Shown: positions 1-8,646, counted from the stretch's first letter. The stretch: DNA of 59,748 nucleotides from Fibrobacter succinogenes (GCA_902776765.1 CACYRP010000039.1:1-59748); one strand, 5' to 3'. Numbers and translations: made by a program. Notes: generated by a model from the letters alone, not told the origin.

Positions 1-777
1 GCCGAGATTTCGGTGCAGAGAATCGGGAACGAGGATTACATCTCGCTAACAGATATGGCTCGTAGCCAAATGCAGGAACACATTATTTTCAAATGGCTTA
101 GCACCAAAAGTACAATCGAATATTTAGGTGAGTGGGAGTCCCTCTACAATCCAGATTTTAATTATACCGAATTCGGTACAATTAAAAATATGGCAGGAAG
201 CAACAATTTCGTCCTTTCGACAAAACAATGGATACTTTCCACTAATGCCCTTGGCATAGTGGCAAAAACAGGCCGATATGGAGGAACATTCGCCCATAGG
301 GATATCGCCTATCATTTCGGAATGTGGATTAGCCCACGATTTCACCTACTTCTCATTCACGAATACCAGCGTCTCAAGGCTGCAGAACAGGCTCAATTGG
401 GCTGGTCCGTGCGGCGAGAACTGTCAAAAATCAACTACCATATCCATACGGACGCAATCAAGCAAAACTTGATTCCCGCGACGCTTTCGAAGCAGCAGAT
501 GAGCATGGTTTATGCAAGCGAGGCAGACGTTTTGAATGTCGCCCTGTTTGGCTTTACCGCGAAGGAATGGCGCGATGCCCATGCCGACTTGCAGGGGAAT
601 GTCCGCGACTATGCGACGGTGAACCAGCTGATTTGCCTTTCGAATATGGAATCGCTGAATTCCGTATTGATTAAGGAGGGGCTGCCGCAACCCGAACGCC
701 TGCAAAAGCTGAACCAGATAGCCATTTCTCAGATGACTGTGCTGGAATCGATTGGGGAAAACAAGTTGTTGAAATAA
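1..777 (+). CDS. KilA-N domain protein (5' end outside window)
   Basis: The reading frame is open from base 1, so the gene probably starts upstream. The GTG at 13 is only the first possible start inside the window. The N-terminal part (NEDYISLTDMAR, then FKWLSTKSTIEYLGEWE and, further on, GRYGGTFAHRDIAYHFGMWISP) matches the KilA-N DNA-binding domain of phage and mobile-element proteins. The C-terminal half (about residues 140-254) resembles the helical tail seen in bacterial chromosomal KilA-N proteins. It is a likely DNA-binding protein of accessory origin; the target is unknown. It ends 63 bp before the convergent ASCH-like gene. Domain call is confident, function is not. Confidence 0.8.
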   Translation, partial: AEISVQRIGNEDYISLTDMARSQMQEHIIFKWLSTKSTIEYLGEWESLYNPDFNYTEFGTIKNMAGSNNFVLSTKQWILSTNALGIVAKTGRYGGTFAHRDIAYHFGMWISPRFHLLLIHEYQRLKAAEQAQLGWSVRRELSKINYHIHTDAIKQNLIPATLSKQQMSMVYASEADVLNVALFGFTAKEWRDAHADLQGNVRDYATVNQLICLSNMESLNSVLIKEGLPQPERLQKLNQIAISQMTVLESIGENKLLK

Positions 778-840
778 GTTGTCTCGGGATTCTTTTGTAT
801 GGTCGCCGCAGATTTACCCCAGTGTGGTCCACATTACGCT

Positions 841-1296
841 TCACGTCATTTCTGGCATGTGTCGTACGCCGAGGCCGCCCGGAGATTCTATCCACTCGGA
901 TTCCGGCCAGAGTTTGAATTCCAGTACGGGAATGCCCAGAAGTCCTTCGTAGGTGGCGACGACGCCCGTCACGATTTCGCCGATAATCATGCCGCATCCG
1001 TTTGTCTTGCCGAACAGCTTTTCGGCCTTGGCGCGGTTTTTCTTAAGTTTTGTGAGCGCGGTTTCGCGATCTTTTGTAGGCGATTTCTTCAGGAATTTAT
1101 TCCACAGTTTTTCCCACTTGGCGATGTCGTTTTGCAGGTCATCTTCATGGGCGCGGGATTTAGAGATTGCGACGGCGAGCCGCTTGTTCGCAAACATTTT
1201 TGCGTTTGTCCGCCATTCAAATGTCTTTACGCCGGTAAGCACCAGCTGGGCGTACGGCGAGCGGATGACGAAGTAGTGTGAGGGTTTACCTTGCAT
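841..1296 (-). CDS. ASCH/PUA-like domain protein
   Basis: A 151-residue protein. The N-terminus (HYFVIRSPYAQLVLTGVKTFEWRT) resembles the ASCH signature, in which a loop of the type KPYAxxIxxGxKTxExR forms part of an RNA- or nucleotide-binding beta-barrel. A Lys-rich helical insert follows (about residues 60-95), then GCGMIIGEIVTGVVATYEG, the beta-strand that usually closes the barrel. ASCH proteins are linked to RNA modification and nucleoside metabolism; the substrate here cannot be read. It is convergent with the KilA-N gene and at the end of a run of minus-strand accessory genes. Confidence 0.6.
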   Translation of the reverse strand: MQGKPSHYFVIRSPYAQLVLTGVKTFEWRTNAKMFANKRLAVAISKSRAHEDDLQNDIAKWEKLWNKFLKKSPTKDRETALTKLKKNRAKAEKLFGKTNGCGMIIGEIVTGVVATYEGLLGIPVLEFKLWPESEWIESPGGLGVRHMPEMT

Positions 1297-1444
1297 TTGG
1301 CGGGCCTCCGGAGAATGTTTGACTTTGTTTAAAATACTCTAATGGTTGTCTGCGGTCAAGCGGGGCGTTGCGGGGTGTCCCCGCAGAGGGAGTAGCGGAA
1401 AACGCCGCCAGGCGGTTGAAGCGAGGGGGATACTTCCCCCTTTT

Positions 1445-1750
1445 CTATTCCTCCATCAAAACGATAGCGTCGGTTTCGCAATATTCCTTGCCGAAGGCCT
1501 CCTTATAGCACGCTTGCAATGCTGTTTTCGCGTCGCTGCAAATTTCCCTGAACAAAACCATTCCACTGTCTAGGCATTCCATATCAAGTTCACCGTCTAT
1601 GTCAATGCATTCCGGCCGAAACGTTGACCATAGGCAATAATCGACGAAACCTTTTTGGATGTCTTCGTCTTGCAAATTGTCGCCAGTCCCGCTTTGGACT
1701 TTCAGAAAGACTTTTTCATCTTTCAGCCAAGCGAGTAAAGCGTTAAACAT
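1445..1750 (-). CDS. small acidic protein of unknown function
   Basis: I do not recognise this protein (about 101 residues, acidic, six cysteines). The ATG at 1750 is chosen because AGGAG lies 10 nt upstream; a TTG at 1759 would be too close to that site. No signal peptide or membrane segment is visible. The hairpin at about 1422-1440 (GGGGGA, TAC, TTCCCCC) lies just past the stop codon on the gene's own side. It sits in the minus-strand accessory run between the ASCH-like gene and the next uncharacterised gene. Confidence 0.55.
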   Translation of the reverse strand: MFNALLAWLKDEKVFLKVQSGTGDNLQDEDIQKGFVDYCLWSTFRPECIDIDGELDMECLDSGMVLFREICSDAKTALQACYKEAFGKEYCETDAIVLMEE

Positions 1751-1905
1751 CAAATACAATCTCCTTTTTGCATATTGATTTTCAAATCACCAATTCAGCC
1801 ATCAGTGGACTTAATTTGTAACAATCATAAATCGGTAGCAGTTGGCTGCCGATAAAACGAAAATGCGAAAATTGCAACACCTCGTTGCAGAATTTTTAAT
1901 CTTGA

Positions 1906-2691
1906 TTAATTTAAAGGCTCTTTCGGAATATCCCACAGAATCGTTTCTTCATGCTTTTCAGAGGCCTTCTTCAAATACACTTTTACGGGAGGCAAGCTCG
2001 ACTTCGCAACATCAAACACACTCCATCTGTCAAAATAATGTATTAGACTTTTATTTTTTTCATAAAATCTGCCTAGCGGGAAATTTTCCTTACGCAATTT
2101 AGCCATAACGTCCTGTAAATCTAGTCCACTTGAATCAAGCATTTCCTTGAAACAGGCATCTTCTTTTGGATATTCAAATAAAATTTCTTTCAAATAAGCC
2201 ATTTCCATTTCGTAACGCACACACAAATCCGCATCATCTTTTCCAAATATGTCGGGGCGCGATTCAGGATTATCCTTAAAATAATTCATACGCGCAAGCG
2301 CATAGACCAAAGGTATTTTCTGCCTTCCCAAATTAGGCTTTATGTAATACCAGTGATTATCAGAGTCGAATAAATAGTAGTAGTCGGTAAACATTACTTT
2401 CGGAATGATATCATCTTCACTTCGGCATATTTCATGCGGACAATAATCCCGCCAAACCCTTGTGCAAAAAGTTCCTGTTTTGCGATCCATTGTAGCGGAA
2501 TTTTCTTCTGTACCAGGAGCACCAAGTGTTTCCAATTGGCCAAGAGAAAACAGTTTTTCCACTTTTTCCGGCATATCGTAATACATCTGCAAAACATAGC
2601 CAACATATTCTAGATAGCCATCATTGATAACATTGCCGAACTGAATTACATCAGATGAAATTCGGCGTGCGATAGCAGCATGTGTTCCCAT
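1906..2691 (-). CDS. uncharacterised protein with phage/plasmid-type N-terminus
   Basis: About 261 residues. The start at 2691 (MGTHAAIARR) has AAAGGAG five bases upstream, better than the further ATG at 2712. The first 60 residues (MGTHAAIARR, then DGYLEYVGYVLQMYY and KVEKLFSLGQLETLG) recall small phage and plasmid proteins that begin MGTRxxI and carry a Tyr/Trp-rich DGY segment and a final LxxLGxLxxLG; this is a weak resemblance recalled from memory. The rest is acidic, soluble and unrecognised. A 52-bp direct repeat lies 37 bp upstream. Confidence 0.55.
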   Translation of the reverse strand: MGTHAAIARRISSDVIQFGNVINDGYLEYVGYVLQMYYDMPEKVEKLFSLGQLETLGAPGTEENSATMDRKTGTFCTRVWRDYCPHEICRSEDDIIPKVMFTDYYYLFDSDNHWYYIKPNLGRQKIPLVYALARMNYFKDNPESRPDIFGKDDADLCVRYEMEMAYLKEILFEYPKEDACFKEMLDSSGLDLQDVMAKLRKENFPLGRFYEKNKSLIHYFDRWSVFDVAKSSLPPVKVYLKKASEKHEETILWDIPKEPLN

Positions 2692-2727
2692 AATAACTCC
2701 TTTATTATTCATTTAACTGATATTACA

Positions 2728-2779
2728 GAATCTACATCCAGCAAACAAGCACCGTCAAGGGGTCGCTTTGCGCCCCAAA
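2728..2779. repeat. 52-bp direct repeat, copy A
   Basis: Differs by one base (A or G at position 24) from the copy at 4613-4664. The right end carries an imperfect hairpin (GGGG, T bulge, CGC, TTT, GCG, CCCC). Read on the minus strand the repeat contains TTGACG and, 18 bases on, TAGATT, a plausible promoter pointing into the gene that starts at 2691. Confidence 0.85.
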
Positions 2780-2957
2780 TTTTCTATAAAGGCTTCAAGC
2801 AAGCCGCAAAAACTCCAACAACCTGTTAGAGAATTAGTCTAGTTTTACATTGCATCTAATATCATTTGAGCGGTATCATTATCCGTCGTCTGACCACCAT
2901 CCAATTCATGACTTTTTTCGGCATTGCCTGATTTTTCTTCTCTTTGGTTATTGTTCC

Positions 2958-4493
2958 TTATTTCAACAATTGCCAGACGCCCTTTACCTTGGAATGTTCG
3001 GAATTTATGTAGCCGAGTTCTTTCAGGTCGTTTACAGCCCGTTTGATTGTTCTTTCACTAACGCCAAGATTATCTGCAAGCCAAGACAACCGTGCCTTCG
3101 GATTGAGTTTTAGCGCCTTGAAAACATCCTCTACTATTTTCGATGGAAATACAGGAATTTTTATTTTTGGCACTTTTTTTGGCACTTTTTTTGGCACTTT
3201 TTTGATAGAAATCGCCGTTTTTTGCTCTTTTTCGCCATTTTCCGCTAAATAGCCATTGGCAATTGCCGCTGCGGTCATGCGCTCCCCAAGTGGCGATTTT
3301 TTCTCGCTAACCAAGACCGCCGTCTGATAGCCAAAATCATAGACAGCTTCCCCGTTTTCGTTGGCAACCAACTCCTTTTGGACTCTCAATACGCCTCGGC
3401 TATGCCGATTAACGAATCCCAACACCTTCATAGCCTCAGCGACCACGATATTGCGGTAATCGTTCACGTTCGGGAAGTTTTCCTCGTTTGCGCGGCCATA
3501 CAGGCCTCCATGATTCATTATTTCAATCCGATCATCGAACTGGTAAAACTGTATAGGGCCATGCGAGGTGTAATCCCTATGGCAAATGGCGTTCATCAGC
3601 AATTCACGGGTTGCCCAATCGGGGTAATCCACCACGGATTCTTCACGCAACGCGCTTACGGGAATCGGGCGCCGGTTGGCGATAGTCGTCTTGATGAACG
3701 TGTCGAGTTCAGGCAGTGCCGTGCAGAGGTTGCCCTTGAATTCGTGTTCTGTCAAAATGTCTCCAGAGCGGTCCTTGCCGGCAAAACGTACGTATTGAAT
3801 GTAGGCTCCCGGAATGAATCTTCGCAGGTTGTTTCCAAAAAACAGCATTCCAGCATTGGTCGGGCAGTTGTGAATCATATCAAAAAAGCCGAATGCGCTC
3901 AACTGGTATCTTACATCGCGGTTTACCTTGTTGTCTGCTTCGAGTTCTTCATCTGACATTGCCTTGGGCAAAAAGTAATGTTTGAACAAACGTAAATCCA
4001 AATCGTCTAACGTTGCATTCAAGCAAGGTGACGAATCAAACGATTTTACATTGGCTCGGCGTTTTTCCATAAGGAAATGTTCGTCGTTCTCGTTTGCGAC
4101 TCCTTTACGCGGACCCGTCCGAATCCAGATGCGTCCTTTGTATCTAACGGGAGGAAATACCGATGGGTCCACTTTTACTATGATTATGTCGCCTTCTTCC
4201 ATAGAAACTTTTTCAACGGTCATAGAGGGCTGCGGCTGGATGTTGCCATCAGTACGGATTGCCGCCAGATTTTTCAGCAAGCCGTCCGTTACGTCAACAC
4301 CTTGCACTTCGCCGTTATCCTGTACTCCCAAGAAGAGGTACCCCGGCATCTGGTGGTTCGGCAAGTCGTTTGCAAACGCGCATATAACTTGACCAAACTT
4401 GTCTGTATTCGTGGTCGATATGGTCCGCTCGACACGATCGCTTTCTAAATCATTGAGAAGAGTTCGTATTTCGTCTTTTACACTTTCGTACAT
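2958..4493 (-). CDS. AlbA_2 / Schlafen-type ATP-binding protein with winged helix
   Basis: A 511-residue protein. The N-terminal 140 residues (LESDRVERT, then GYLFLGVQDNGEVQGVD and PPVRYKGRIWIRTGPRK) form an AlbA_2/divergent Schlafen AAA domain. The middle resembles the GHKL-like ATPase module that follows AlbA_2: RELLMNAICHRDY and DDRIEIMNHGGLYG. The end (about 455-511, SWLADNLGVSERTIKRAVNDLKELGYI) is a winged helix. Between them lies a tandem KKVPKKVPKKVPK, encoded by a short DNA repeat. Such proteins are usually transcriptional regulators of accessory loci. GGAG sits six bases before the ATG. The repeat copy at 4613-4664 lies about 120 bp upstream. Confidence 0.85.
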   Translation of the reverse strand: MYESVKDEIRTLLNDLESDRVERTISTTNTDKFGQVICAFANDLPNHQMPGYLFLGVQDNGEVQGVDVTDGLLKNLAAIRTDGNIQPQPSMTVEKVSMEEGDIIIVKVDPSVFPPVRYKGRIWIRTGPRKGVANENDEHFLMEKRRANVKSFDSSPCLNATLDDLDLRLFKHYFLPKAMSDEELEADNKVNRDVRYQLSAFGFFDMIHNCPTNAGMLFFGNNLRRFIPGAYIQYVRFAGKDRSGDILTEHEFKGNLCTALPELDTFIKTTIANRRPIPVSALREESVVDYPDWATRELLMNAICHRDYTSHGPIQFYQFDDRIEIMNHGGLYGRANEENFPNVNDYRNIVVAEAMKVLGFVNRHSRGVLRVQKELVANENGEAVYDFGYQTAVLVSEKKSPLGERMTAAAIANGYLAENGEKEQKTAISIKKVPKKVPKKVPKIKIPVFPSKIVEDVFKALKLNPKARLSWLADNLGVSERTIKRAVNDLKELGYINSEHSKVKGVWQLLK

Positions 4494-4612
4494 TTTTTAC
4501 TCCACAAAAGATGCCAATCATCTTCATATAAAACTGACAATTTTTTCTATCAAGAACACATATAATAACGGTCGACAACAAAGATTTTGTACCAGATTCT
4601 TCCTTTTTCTTT

Positions 4613-4664
4613 GAATCTACATCCAGCAAACAAGCGCCGTCAAGGGGTCGCTTTGCGCCCCAAA
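4613..4664. repeat. 52-bp direct repeat, copy B
   Basis: Second copy of the repeat at 2728-2779, in the same orientation with one mismatch. It lies upstream of the AlbA_2 gene that starts at 4493. As in copy A, TTGACG and TAGATT are spaced like a promoter when read on the minus strand. Confidence 0.85.
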
Positions 4665-4901
4665 ACCACCCCATTTCAATTTGATCCACCAAACGTTTCA
4701 CGTACGAAACACGGGGCGTTTCGCGATGAAATACTGCGGCCCGATCCACCCCGGCAACTGGCAAAAATTCACCCAATTCAATGTTTTTCTACATTTTGTC
4801 CCATTCAAAATTGCCTTTTTTGAGCAAATTTCGCCATTTTCGGCGCATTCATCGACATCACACAAAAAAATTTTTCCACGTGCCCCACAAAAACGAAAAA
4901 G

Positions 4902-4918
4902 TTGGCACGGCTTTAGCT
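4902..4918 (+). promoter_or_regulatory. sigma-54 promoter of hsp20
   Basis: TTGGCACGGCTTTAGCT fits the sigma-54 consensus (YTGGCACGrNNNTTGCW) at all positions but one, with GG and GC separated by exactly ten bases. It lies 67 bp upstream of the hsp20 start codon. No enhancer site for an activator was identified. Confidence 0.7.
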
Positions 4919-4985
4919 TAAGGTAGGGTGTAAACAAAAGGGCCAACGGTAAACGCCGAGCCCGCAACAAAAAGAGGTTAAAATT

Positions 4986-5363
4986 ATGATGAACACACAG
5001 ATTCTTCCGAACGCTTTCTATGGTATCCAGAATTTCATTGACAGCTTGAACGCAGCAAACGCACAGGGCGAATGCACTTACACGCCGAAGGCTGACTACT
5101 ACGAAACCGAAGGCGGTTTTGCTCTCGAAGTTGAGCTGCCGGGCGTCAAGAAAGAAGATATGGACATCCAAGTTGAAAAGAATATTTTGACTGTCAAGGC
5201 CACTCGCGCCCGCAAGGACGAAAAGTTCACTTACGAACGCAGCTTCCGCTTGGCAGACGATATTAATACAGACAACATCAAGGTCTCCTTGGAAAACGGC
5301 ATCTTGAAATTTGACCTTACCAAGAAAGCTCAGGCCGCAGCCCGCAAAATCACGATTGCCTAA
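4986..5363 (+). CDS. hsp20: Hsp20/alpha-crystallin small heat shock protein
   Basis: 125 residues, usual length for a bacterial small heat shock protein. The alpha-crystallin domain runs from about residue 35: GGFALEVELPGVKKEDMDI, then LENGILKFDL, the conserved A/G-x-L segment, and a terminal KITIA that serves as the IxI tail. These ATP-independent holdases bind unfolding proteins and form oligomers in the cytoplasm. Start ATG at 4986 follows AGAGG; the next codon is also ATG. It is monocistronic between a sigma-54 promoter and a strong terminator. Confidence 0.95.
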   Translation: MMNTQILPNAFYGIQNFIDSLNAANAQGECTYTPKADYYETEGGFALEVELPGVKKEDMDIQVEKNILTVKATRARKDEKFTYERSFRLADDINTDNIKVSLENGILKFDLTKKAQAAARKITIA

Positions 5364-5433
5364 CCGGCAATCGGGCTAACGCCTAAAAAAAATTCATAAG
5401 CTCCTTTTTCATACAACTCCTCCTTAGAACAAC

Positions 5434-5470
5434 AAAAGGGTTCCCGACGTCTGCTGGGAGCCCTTTTTTT
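5434..5470 (+). terminator. intrinsic terminator after hsp20
   Basis: GGGTTCCC and GGGAGCCC pair (one G-T wobble) around a short loop and are followed by seven or more T. Confidence 0.85.
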
Positions 5471-5503
5471 GATTGCCAAATTTTACTTTTTTTATTATCT
5501 TTT

Positions 5504-5526
5504 AAATTGAGAATTATTCTCAATTT
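5504..5526. promoter_or_regulatory. Fur/Zur-type operator of the zinc locus
   Basis: A perfect 23-bp inverted repeat: AAATTGAGAAT, one central T, then ATTCTCAATTT. The core TGAGAAT-T-ATTCTCA has the 7-1-7 arrangement of Fur-family boxes. It lies in front of the small His/Cys gene and znuACB, so a zinc-sensing Zur is the natural reader, inferred from gene content. No regulator gene is in the window. Confidence 0.8.
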
Positions 5527-5577
5527 CAGATTGTTTACTTTTTGAGAGAGACCGTGTTTCATATTCTAGACAAGCTA

Positions 5578-5820
5578 ATGGTCACTTTGGCGTTGCTCTA
5601 CACAGAGCACCACATAGACCATCATTGCCATGGCGAGCACTGCCATACTTGTCACCATATACACCACTGTCTCAACCTTATTTCGGAATTTTGCTTTGAA
5701 CTCGTCGAAGCCCCGATAGAGCTCATTTGCCGTTGTTTTCTTTTTAAACTGGTGCGGTTCGCGGTCATTGTTCTGCGGCCGATTACGCTCGTTTCGCAAA
5801 AAATTTTACTGCTAAATTAA
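5578..5820 (+). CDS. small His/Cys-rich membrane protein of the zinc locus
   Basis: About 80 residues. The N-terminal part is packed with possible metal ligands (HHIDHHCHGEHCHTCHHIHH) and the C-terminal half is hydrophobic (one or two membrane segments). The pattern HH-D, then H-x2-C-x2-C-x2-IH and NL is shared with the protein at 9109-9384, so this strand is probably the coding one although the opposite strand is also open. The ATG at 5578 is chosen over a TTG at 5542; no good ribosome binding site is visible for either. It lies directly after the Zur-type palindrome and before znuA, suggesting a role in zinc handling. The exact function is unknown. Confidence 0.6.
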   Translation: MVTLALLYTEHHIDHHCHGEHCHTCHHIHHCLNLISEFCFELVEAPIELICRCFLFKLVRFAVIVLRPITLVSQKILLLN

Positions 5821-5877
5821 TCAGTACTACATCAATAGTACATACTAATTTTTTTCTTTAAAAGGTTCACGTGCCCC

Positions 5878-5923
5878 GTCATCCTCCGATAGGAGGATCC
5901 ATAATTCTTGTATAAGAATTTTT
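5878..5923 (+). promoter_or_regulatory. REP-type palindrome followed by a hairpin with T-run before znuA
   Basis: GTCATCCTCC and GGAGGATCC form the first stem, one of several such palindromes in the window. The second is AATTCTT, GTAT, AAGAATT followed by TTT. Together they could weaken read-through from the small upstream gene into znuA. Confidence 0.45.
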
Positions 5924-5984
5924 AGGCATTTTCCCTTTATTGAAAATTTCAAAATTAAAACAACATCCATAAAAGGATTTAAAA

Positions 5985-7091
5985 ATGAAAAAAATTTCAT
6001 TTTATGGTTTGCTGTGCGCATTTTTCACAGCAACAGTTTGCTCGCTGGTTGCTTGCAACAGCACCAAAGAGCAAGAACAAACTAAACTTTCCATCGTCAC
6101 AACAATTTATCCAGAATACGCGTGGACTAAAGAAATTCTCGGTTCACACGCAGACTCTGTAAATCTCACGCTTTTGATGAAGAACGGTGTTGATTTGCAT
6201 AGCTACAAGCCCACGGCACAGGATATCGCAAAGATTGCAAGTGCTGACATGGTTGTTTACGTGGGTGGAGAATCGGATGAATGGATCAAGGATGCGCTCG
6301 AAGCGTCCCCGAAAAAAGGCCGTTCCGAAATTAATTTGATGGAAGCTCTCGGAGACCGCGTCAAAGCGGAAGAAGTTGTCGAAGGCATGCAAACGGAACA
6401 TGAAGAACACCATCACGACGAACATGCAGAAGAACACGAGCATCATGGAGAGCACAAGGAGCACGCTGACGCTTCGACAAGCTCAGCGACCTTGGAACAT
6501 CATGATGAGCACGCCGAGCACCACCATCATCACGACCATGAAGAAGAAGTCGAAAACGATGAACACGTTTGGCTCTCGCTGAAGAACGCCGAAATTTTGA
6601 TACAAAAGATTGCAACAGAACTTGCAAAGAAAGATTCCGCACACGCAACGCTCTACACCGAAAACGCAAAAGACTACATCGCAAAAATTCAATCGCTCGA
6701 TGCAGAATACCGCGCTACCGTCGATGGCGCAGCACGCAAGACTGTTCTTTTTGGCGATCGTTTTCCTTTTCGTTATTTGGTGGACGATTATGGCCTTAAG
6801 TATTATGCTGCGTTTGTGGGCTGTTCCGCCGAAAGCGAAGCGAGCTTTGAGACGATTGCATTCCTTGCGGGGAAGATGGATTCTCTATCGTTGCCGGCCA
6901 TTTTCACCATCGAAAAAGGGAACCAGAAAATCGCCCGGGCCATTCTCGAAGCAAGCAAGAGTTCAAAGGAAGCGCAAGTTCTTACCCTCAATTCGATACA
7001 ATCGGTAACGGAACAGCAAATCGCCGAAGGGTTCAGCTATTTATCGATTATGGAATCGAATCTTGAAGTACTGAAACAAGCATTAAAATAA
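5985..7091 (+). CDS. znuA: zinc ABC transporter substrate-binding lipoprotein ZnuA
   Basis: 368 residues. A lipoprotein signal ends LVAC (Cys24), so the protein is anchored in the cell envelope. Cluster A-I features are present: GVDLHSYKPTAQD (first zinc His), then a very His-rich loop at about residues 135-195 typical of zinc-specific members, then DEHVWLS (second His). The third His motif is replaced by FGDRFPFRYLVDDYG, a variant I recall from clostridial members. The loop is thought to collect zinc and pass it to the binding site. AAGGA precedes the ATG. First gene of the znuACB set. Confidence 0.93.
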   Translation: MKKISFYGLLCAFFTATVCSLVACNSTKEQEQTKLSIVTTIYPEYAWTKEILGSHADSVNLTLLMKNGVDLHSYKPTAQDIAKIASADMVVYVGGESDEWIKDALEASPKKGRSEINLMEALGDRVKAEEVVEGMQTEHEEHHHDEHAEEHEHHGEHKEHADASTSSATLEHHDEHAEHHHHHDHEEEVENDEHVWLSLKNAEILIQKIATELAKKDSAHATLYTENAKDYIAKIQSLDAEYRATVDGAARKTVLFGDRFPFRYLVDDYGLKYYAAFVGCSAESEASFETIAFLAGKMDSLSLPAIFTIEKGNQKIARAILEASKSSKEAQVLTLNSIQSVTEQQIAEGFSYLSIMESNLEVLKQALK

Positions 7092-7101
7092 ACACACAAC
7101 T

Positions 7102-7752
7102 ATGAGCGAAACGAAAAACCTGATAAAATGCAGCCAGCTCACGCTCGGTTACGGAAGCAAGAACATCGTCAACAGTTTCAATTACGAAATCAACGCTGGC
7201 GATTACCTTTGCATCATTGGCAGGAACGGTTGCGGAAAGACGACTTTTTTACGCGGGCTTGCTGGCGTATTGCGCCCCAAAGCTGGGAAAATCGAACTTC
7301 GCGACAATTTACAGCGAAAGCAAATTGGTTACTTGCCGCAAATTACGGTTACGCAAAAGGATTTTCCTGCTTCCGTCGAAGAGATTGTGCTTTCGGCATT
7401 TCAGGGTAAAAGTTTGCTGCTCCCGTTTTATGGTCGCGCCCTCCGGGAGCGCGCCAACGAATGTTTGGCGCTCACCCGAACCGAAAACTTGCGGAAAGCG
7501 TGTTTCCGCGAGCTTTCGGGTGGCCAAAAGCAGCGCGTGCTTTTGGCGCGGGCGCTCTGCGCCGCCGAACGCATGTTGCTGCTAGACGAGCCCGTTACCG
7601 GCCTTGATCCAGAATCTTCACAAAACATGTACAATATCATCAAGGAACTTCACGAACAAAAGAAAATGACAATCGTGATGGTCACGCACGATGTCGAAGC
7701 ATCTGCAAAGTACGCCACGCGATTATTGAATTTCAATGAAATAGAGCAATAA
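7102..7752 (+). CDS. znuC: zinc ABC transporter ATPase ZnuC
   Basis: 216 residues, short but complete ABC ATPase: Walker A GRNGCGKTT (about residue 40), Q-loop region YLPQITV, signature LSGGQKQR, Walker B LLLDEPVTGLD and switch His in VTHD. It energises the ZnuB permease. It starts 10 bp after znuA. A run of CTTCCTAC repeats fills the 39 bp to znuB. Confidence 0.93.
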   Translation: MSETKNLIKCSQLTLGYGSKNIVNSFNYEINAGDYLCIIGRNGCGKTTFLRGLAGVLRPKAGKIELRDNLQRKQIGYLPQITVTQKDFPASVEEIVLSAFQGKSLLLPFYGRALRERANECLALTRTENLRKACFRELSGGQKQRVLLARALCAAERMLLLDEPVTGLDPESSQNMYNIIKELHEQKKMTIVMVTHDVEASAKYATRLLNFNEIEQ

Positions 7753-7791
7753 CAACCTTCCTACTTCCTACCGCCTACTTCCTACTAACAC

Positions 7792-8634
7792 ATGCTCGAC
7801 CAACTTCTCTTTTATCTTGACTTCCCATTCGTACGTTACGCGATTATCGTCGGCACGCTTATATCGCTTTGTTCTTCGCTCTTGGGAGTAACGCTTGTAC
7901 TTAAGCGTTATTCTTACATTGGCGACGGGCTTTCGCATGTGGCATTCGGGGCGCTCGCCATTGCCGCAGTCCTGAAAGTCACAAATAACATGTTCATTAT
8001 TTTGCCAATAACTGTCGCGGTTGCTGTACTACTCCTTTGCGGAGGGAAAGACGCCCAAATCAAAGGCGATGCCGCCATTGCAATGGTCTCGGCGGGTTCG
8101 CTCGCCATCGGTTACTTGCTGATGAACATTTTTTCCGCTTCTGGGAATGTCGCAGGGGATGTCTGTACAACGCTTTTCGGCTCCATGTCCATTCTCACGC
8201 TCAAGCCGACAGACGTTTATCTTTGCGTAGCTCTTTCTATTGTAGTCCTCATAACGTTTGTGCTTTTTTACCACAAGATTTTTGCCATCACCTTTGATGA
8301 AAATTTTGCAAGAGCTACAGGCGTAAACGTTAATTTATTCAACTTACTCATTGCCATTATTATCGCGGTCATTATCGTCCTTGCGATGAATCTTGTCGGG
8401 GCGCTTTTAGTCTCCGCGCTCGTCGTATTCCCGGCGCTTTCGGCCATGCGAGTTTTCAAAAGCTTTTTCACGGTAACCATTGCAGCAGCCGTTATTTCGG
8501 TCGTTTGTTCTCTCACCGGAATTCTCGTCGCCATTTTGGCCGGAACTCCCGTCGGTTCTACGATTGTAGCCATGGACATTGTCGTATTTTTAGTTTGTTA
8601 TATCACAAGCGCCATTCGCAACAAAAAAGCATAA
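7792..8634 (+). CDS. znuB: zinc ABC transporter permease ZnuB
   Basis: 280 residues with about eight or nine hydrophobic segments, ABC-3 family. Typical family stretches are LLGVTLVLKRYSYIGDGLSHVAFGALA near the N-terminus and GALLVSALVVFPALSAM near residue 205. It forms the inner-membrane channel for zinc taken from ZnuA. The next gene follows within 12 bp, so the operon continues. Confidence 0.93.
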   Translation: MLDQLLFYLDFPFVRYAIIVGTLISLCSSLLGVTLVLKRYSYIGDGLSHVAFGALAIAAVLKVTNNMFIILPITVAVAVLLLCGGKDAQIKGDAAIAMVSAGSLAIGYLLMNIFSASGNVAGDVCTTLFGSMSILTLKPTDVYLCVALSIVVLITFVLFYHKIFAITFDENFARATGVNVNLFNLLIAIIIAVIIVLAMNLVGALLVSALVVFPALSAMRVFKSFFTVTIAAAVISVVCSLTGILVAILAGTPVGSTIVAMDIVVFLVCYITSAIRNKKA

Positions 8635-8646
8635 TTGGGGAATTAT

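Noticed and set aside
5575..5799. Minus-strand frame opposite the small His/Cys gene
   Set aside because: The plus strand shares its Cys/His pattern with the second small protein and lies in the operon direction; the minus frame has no support.
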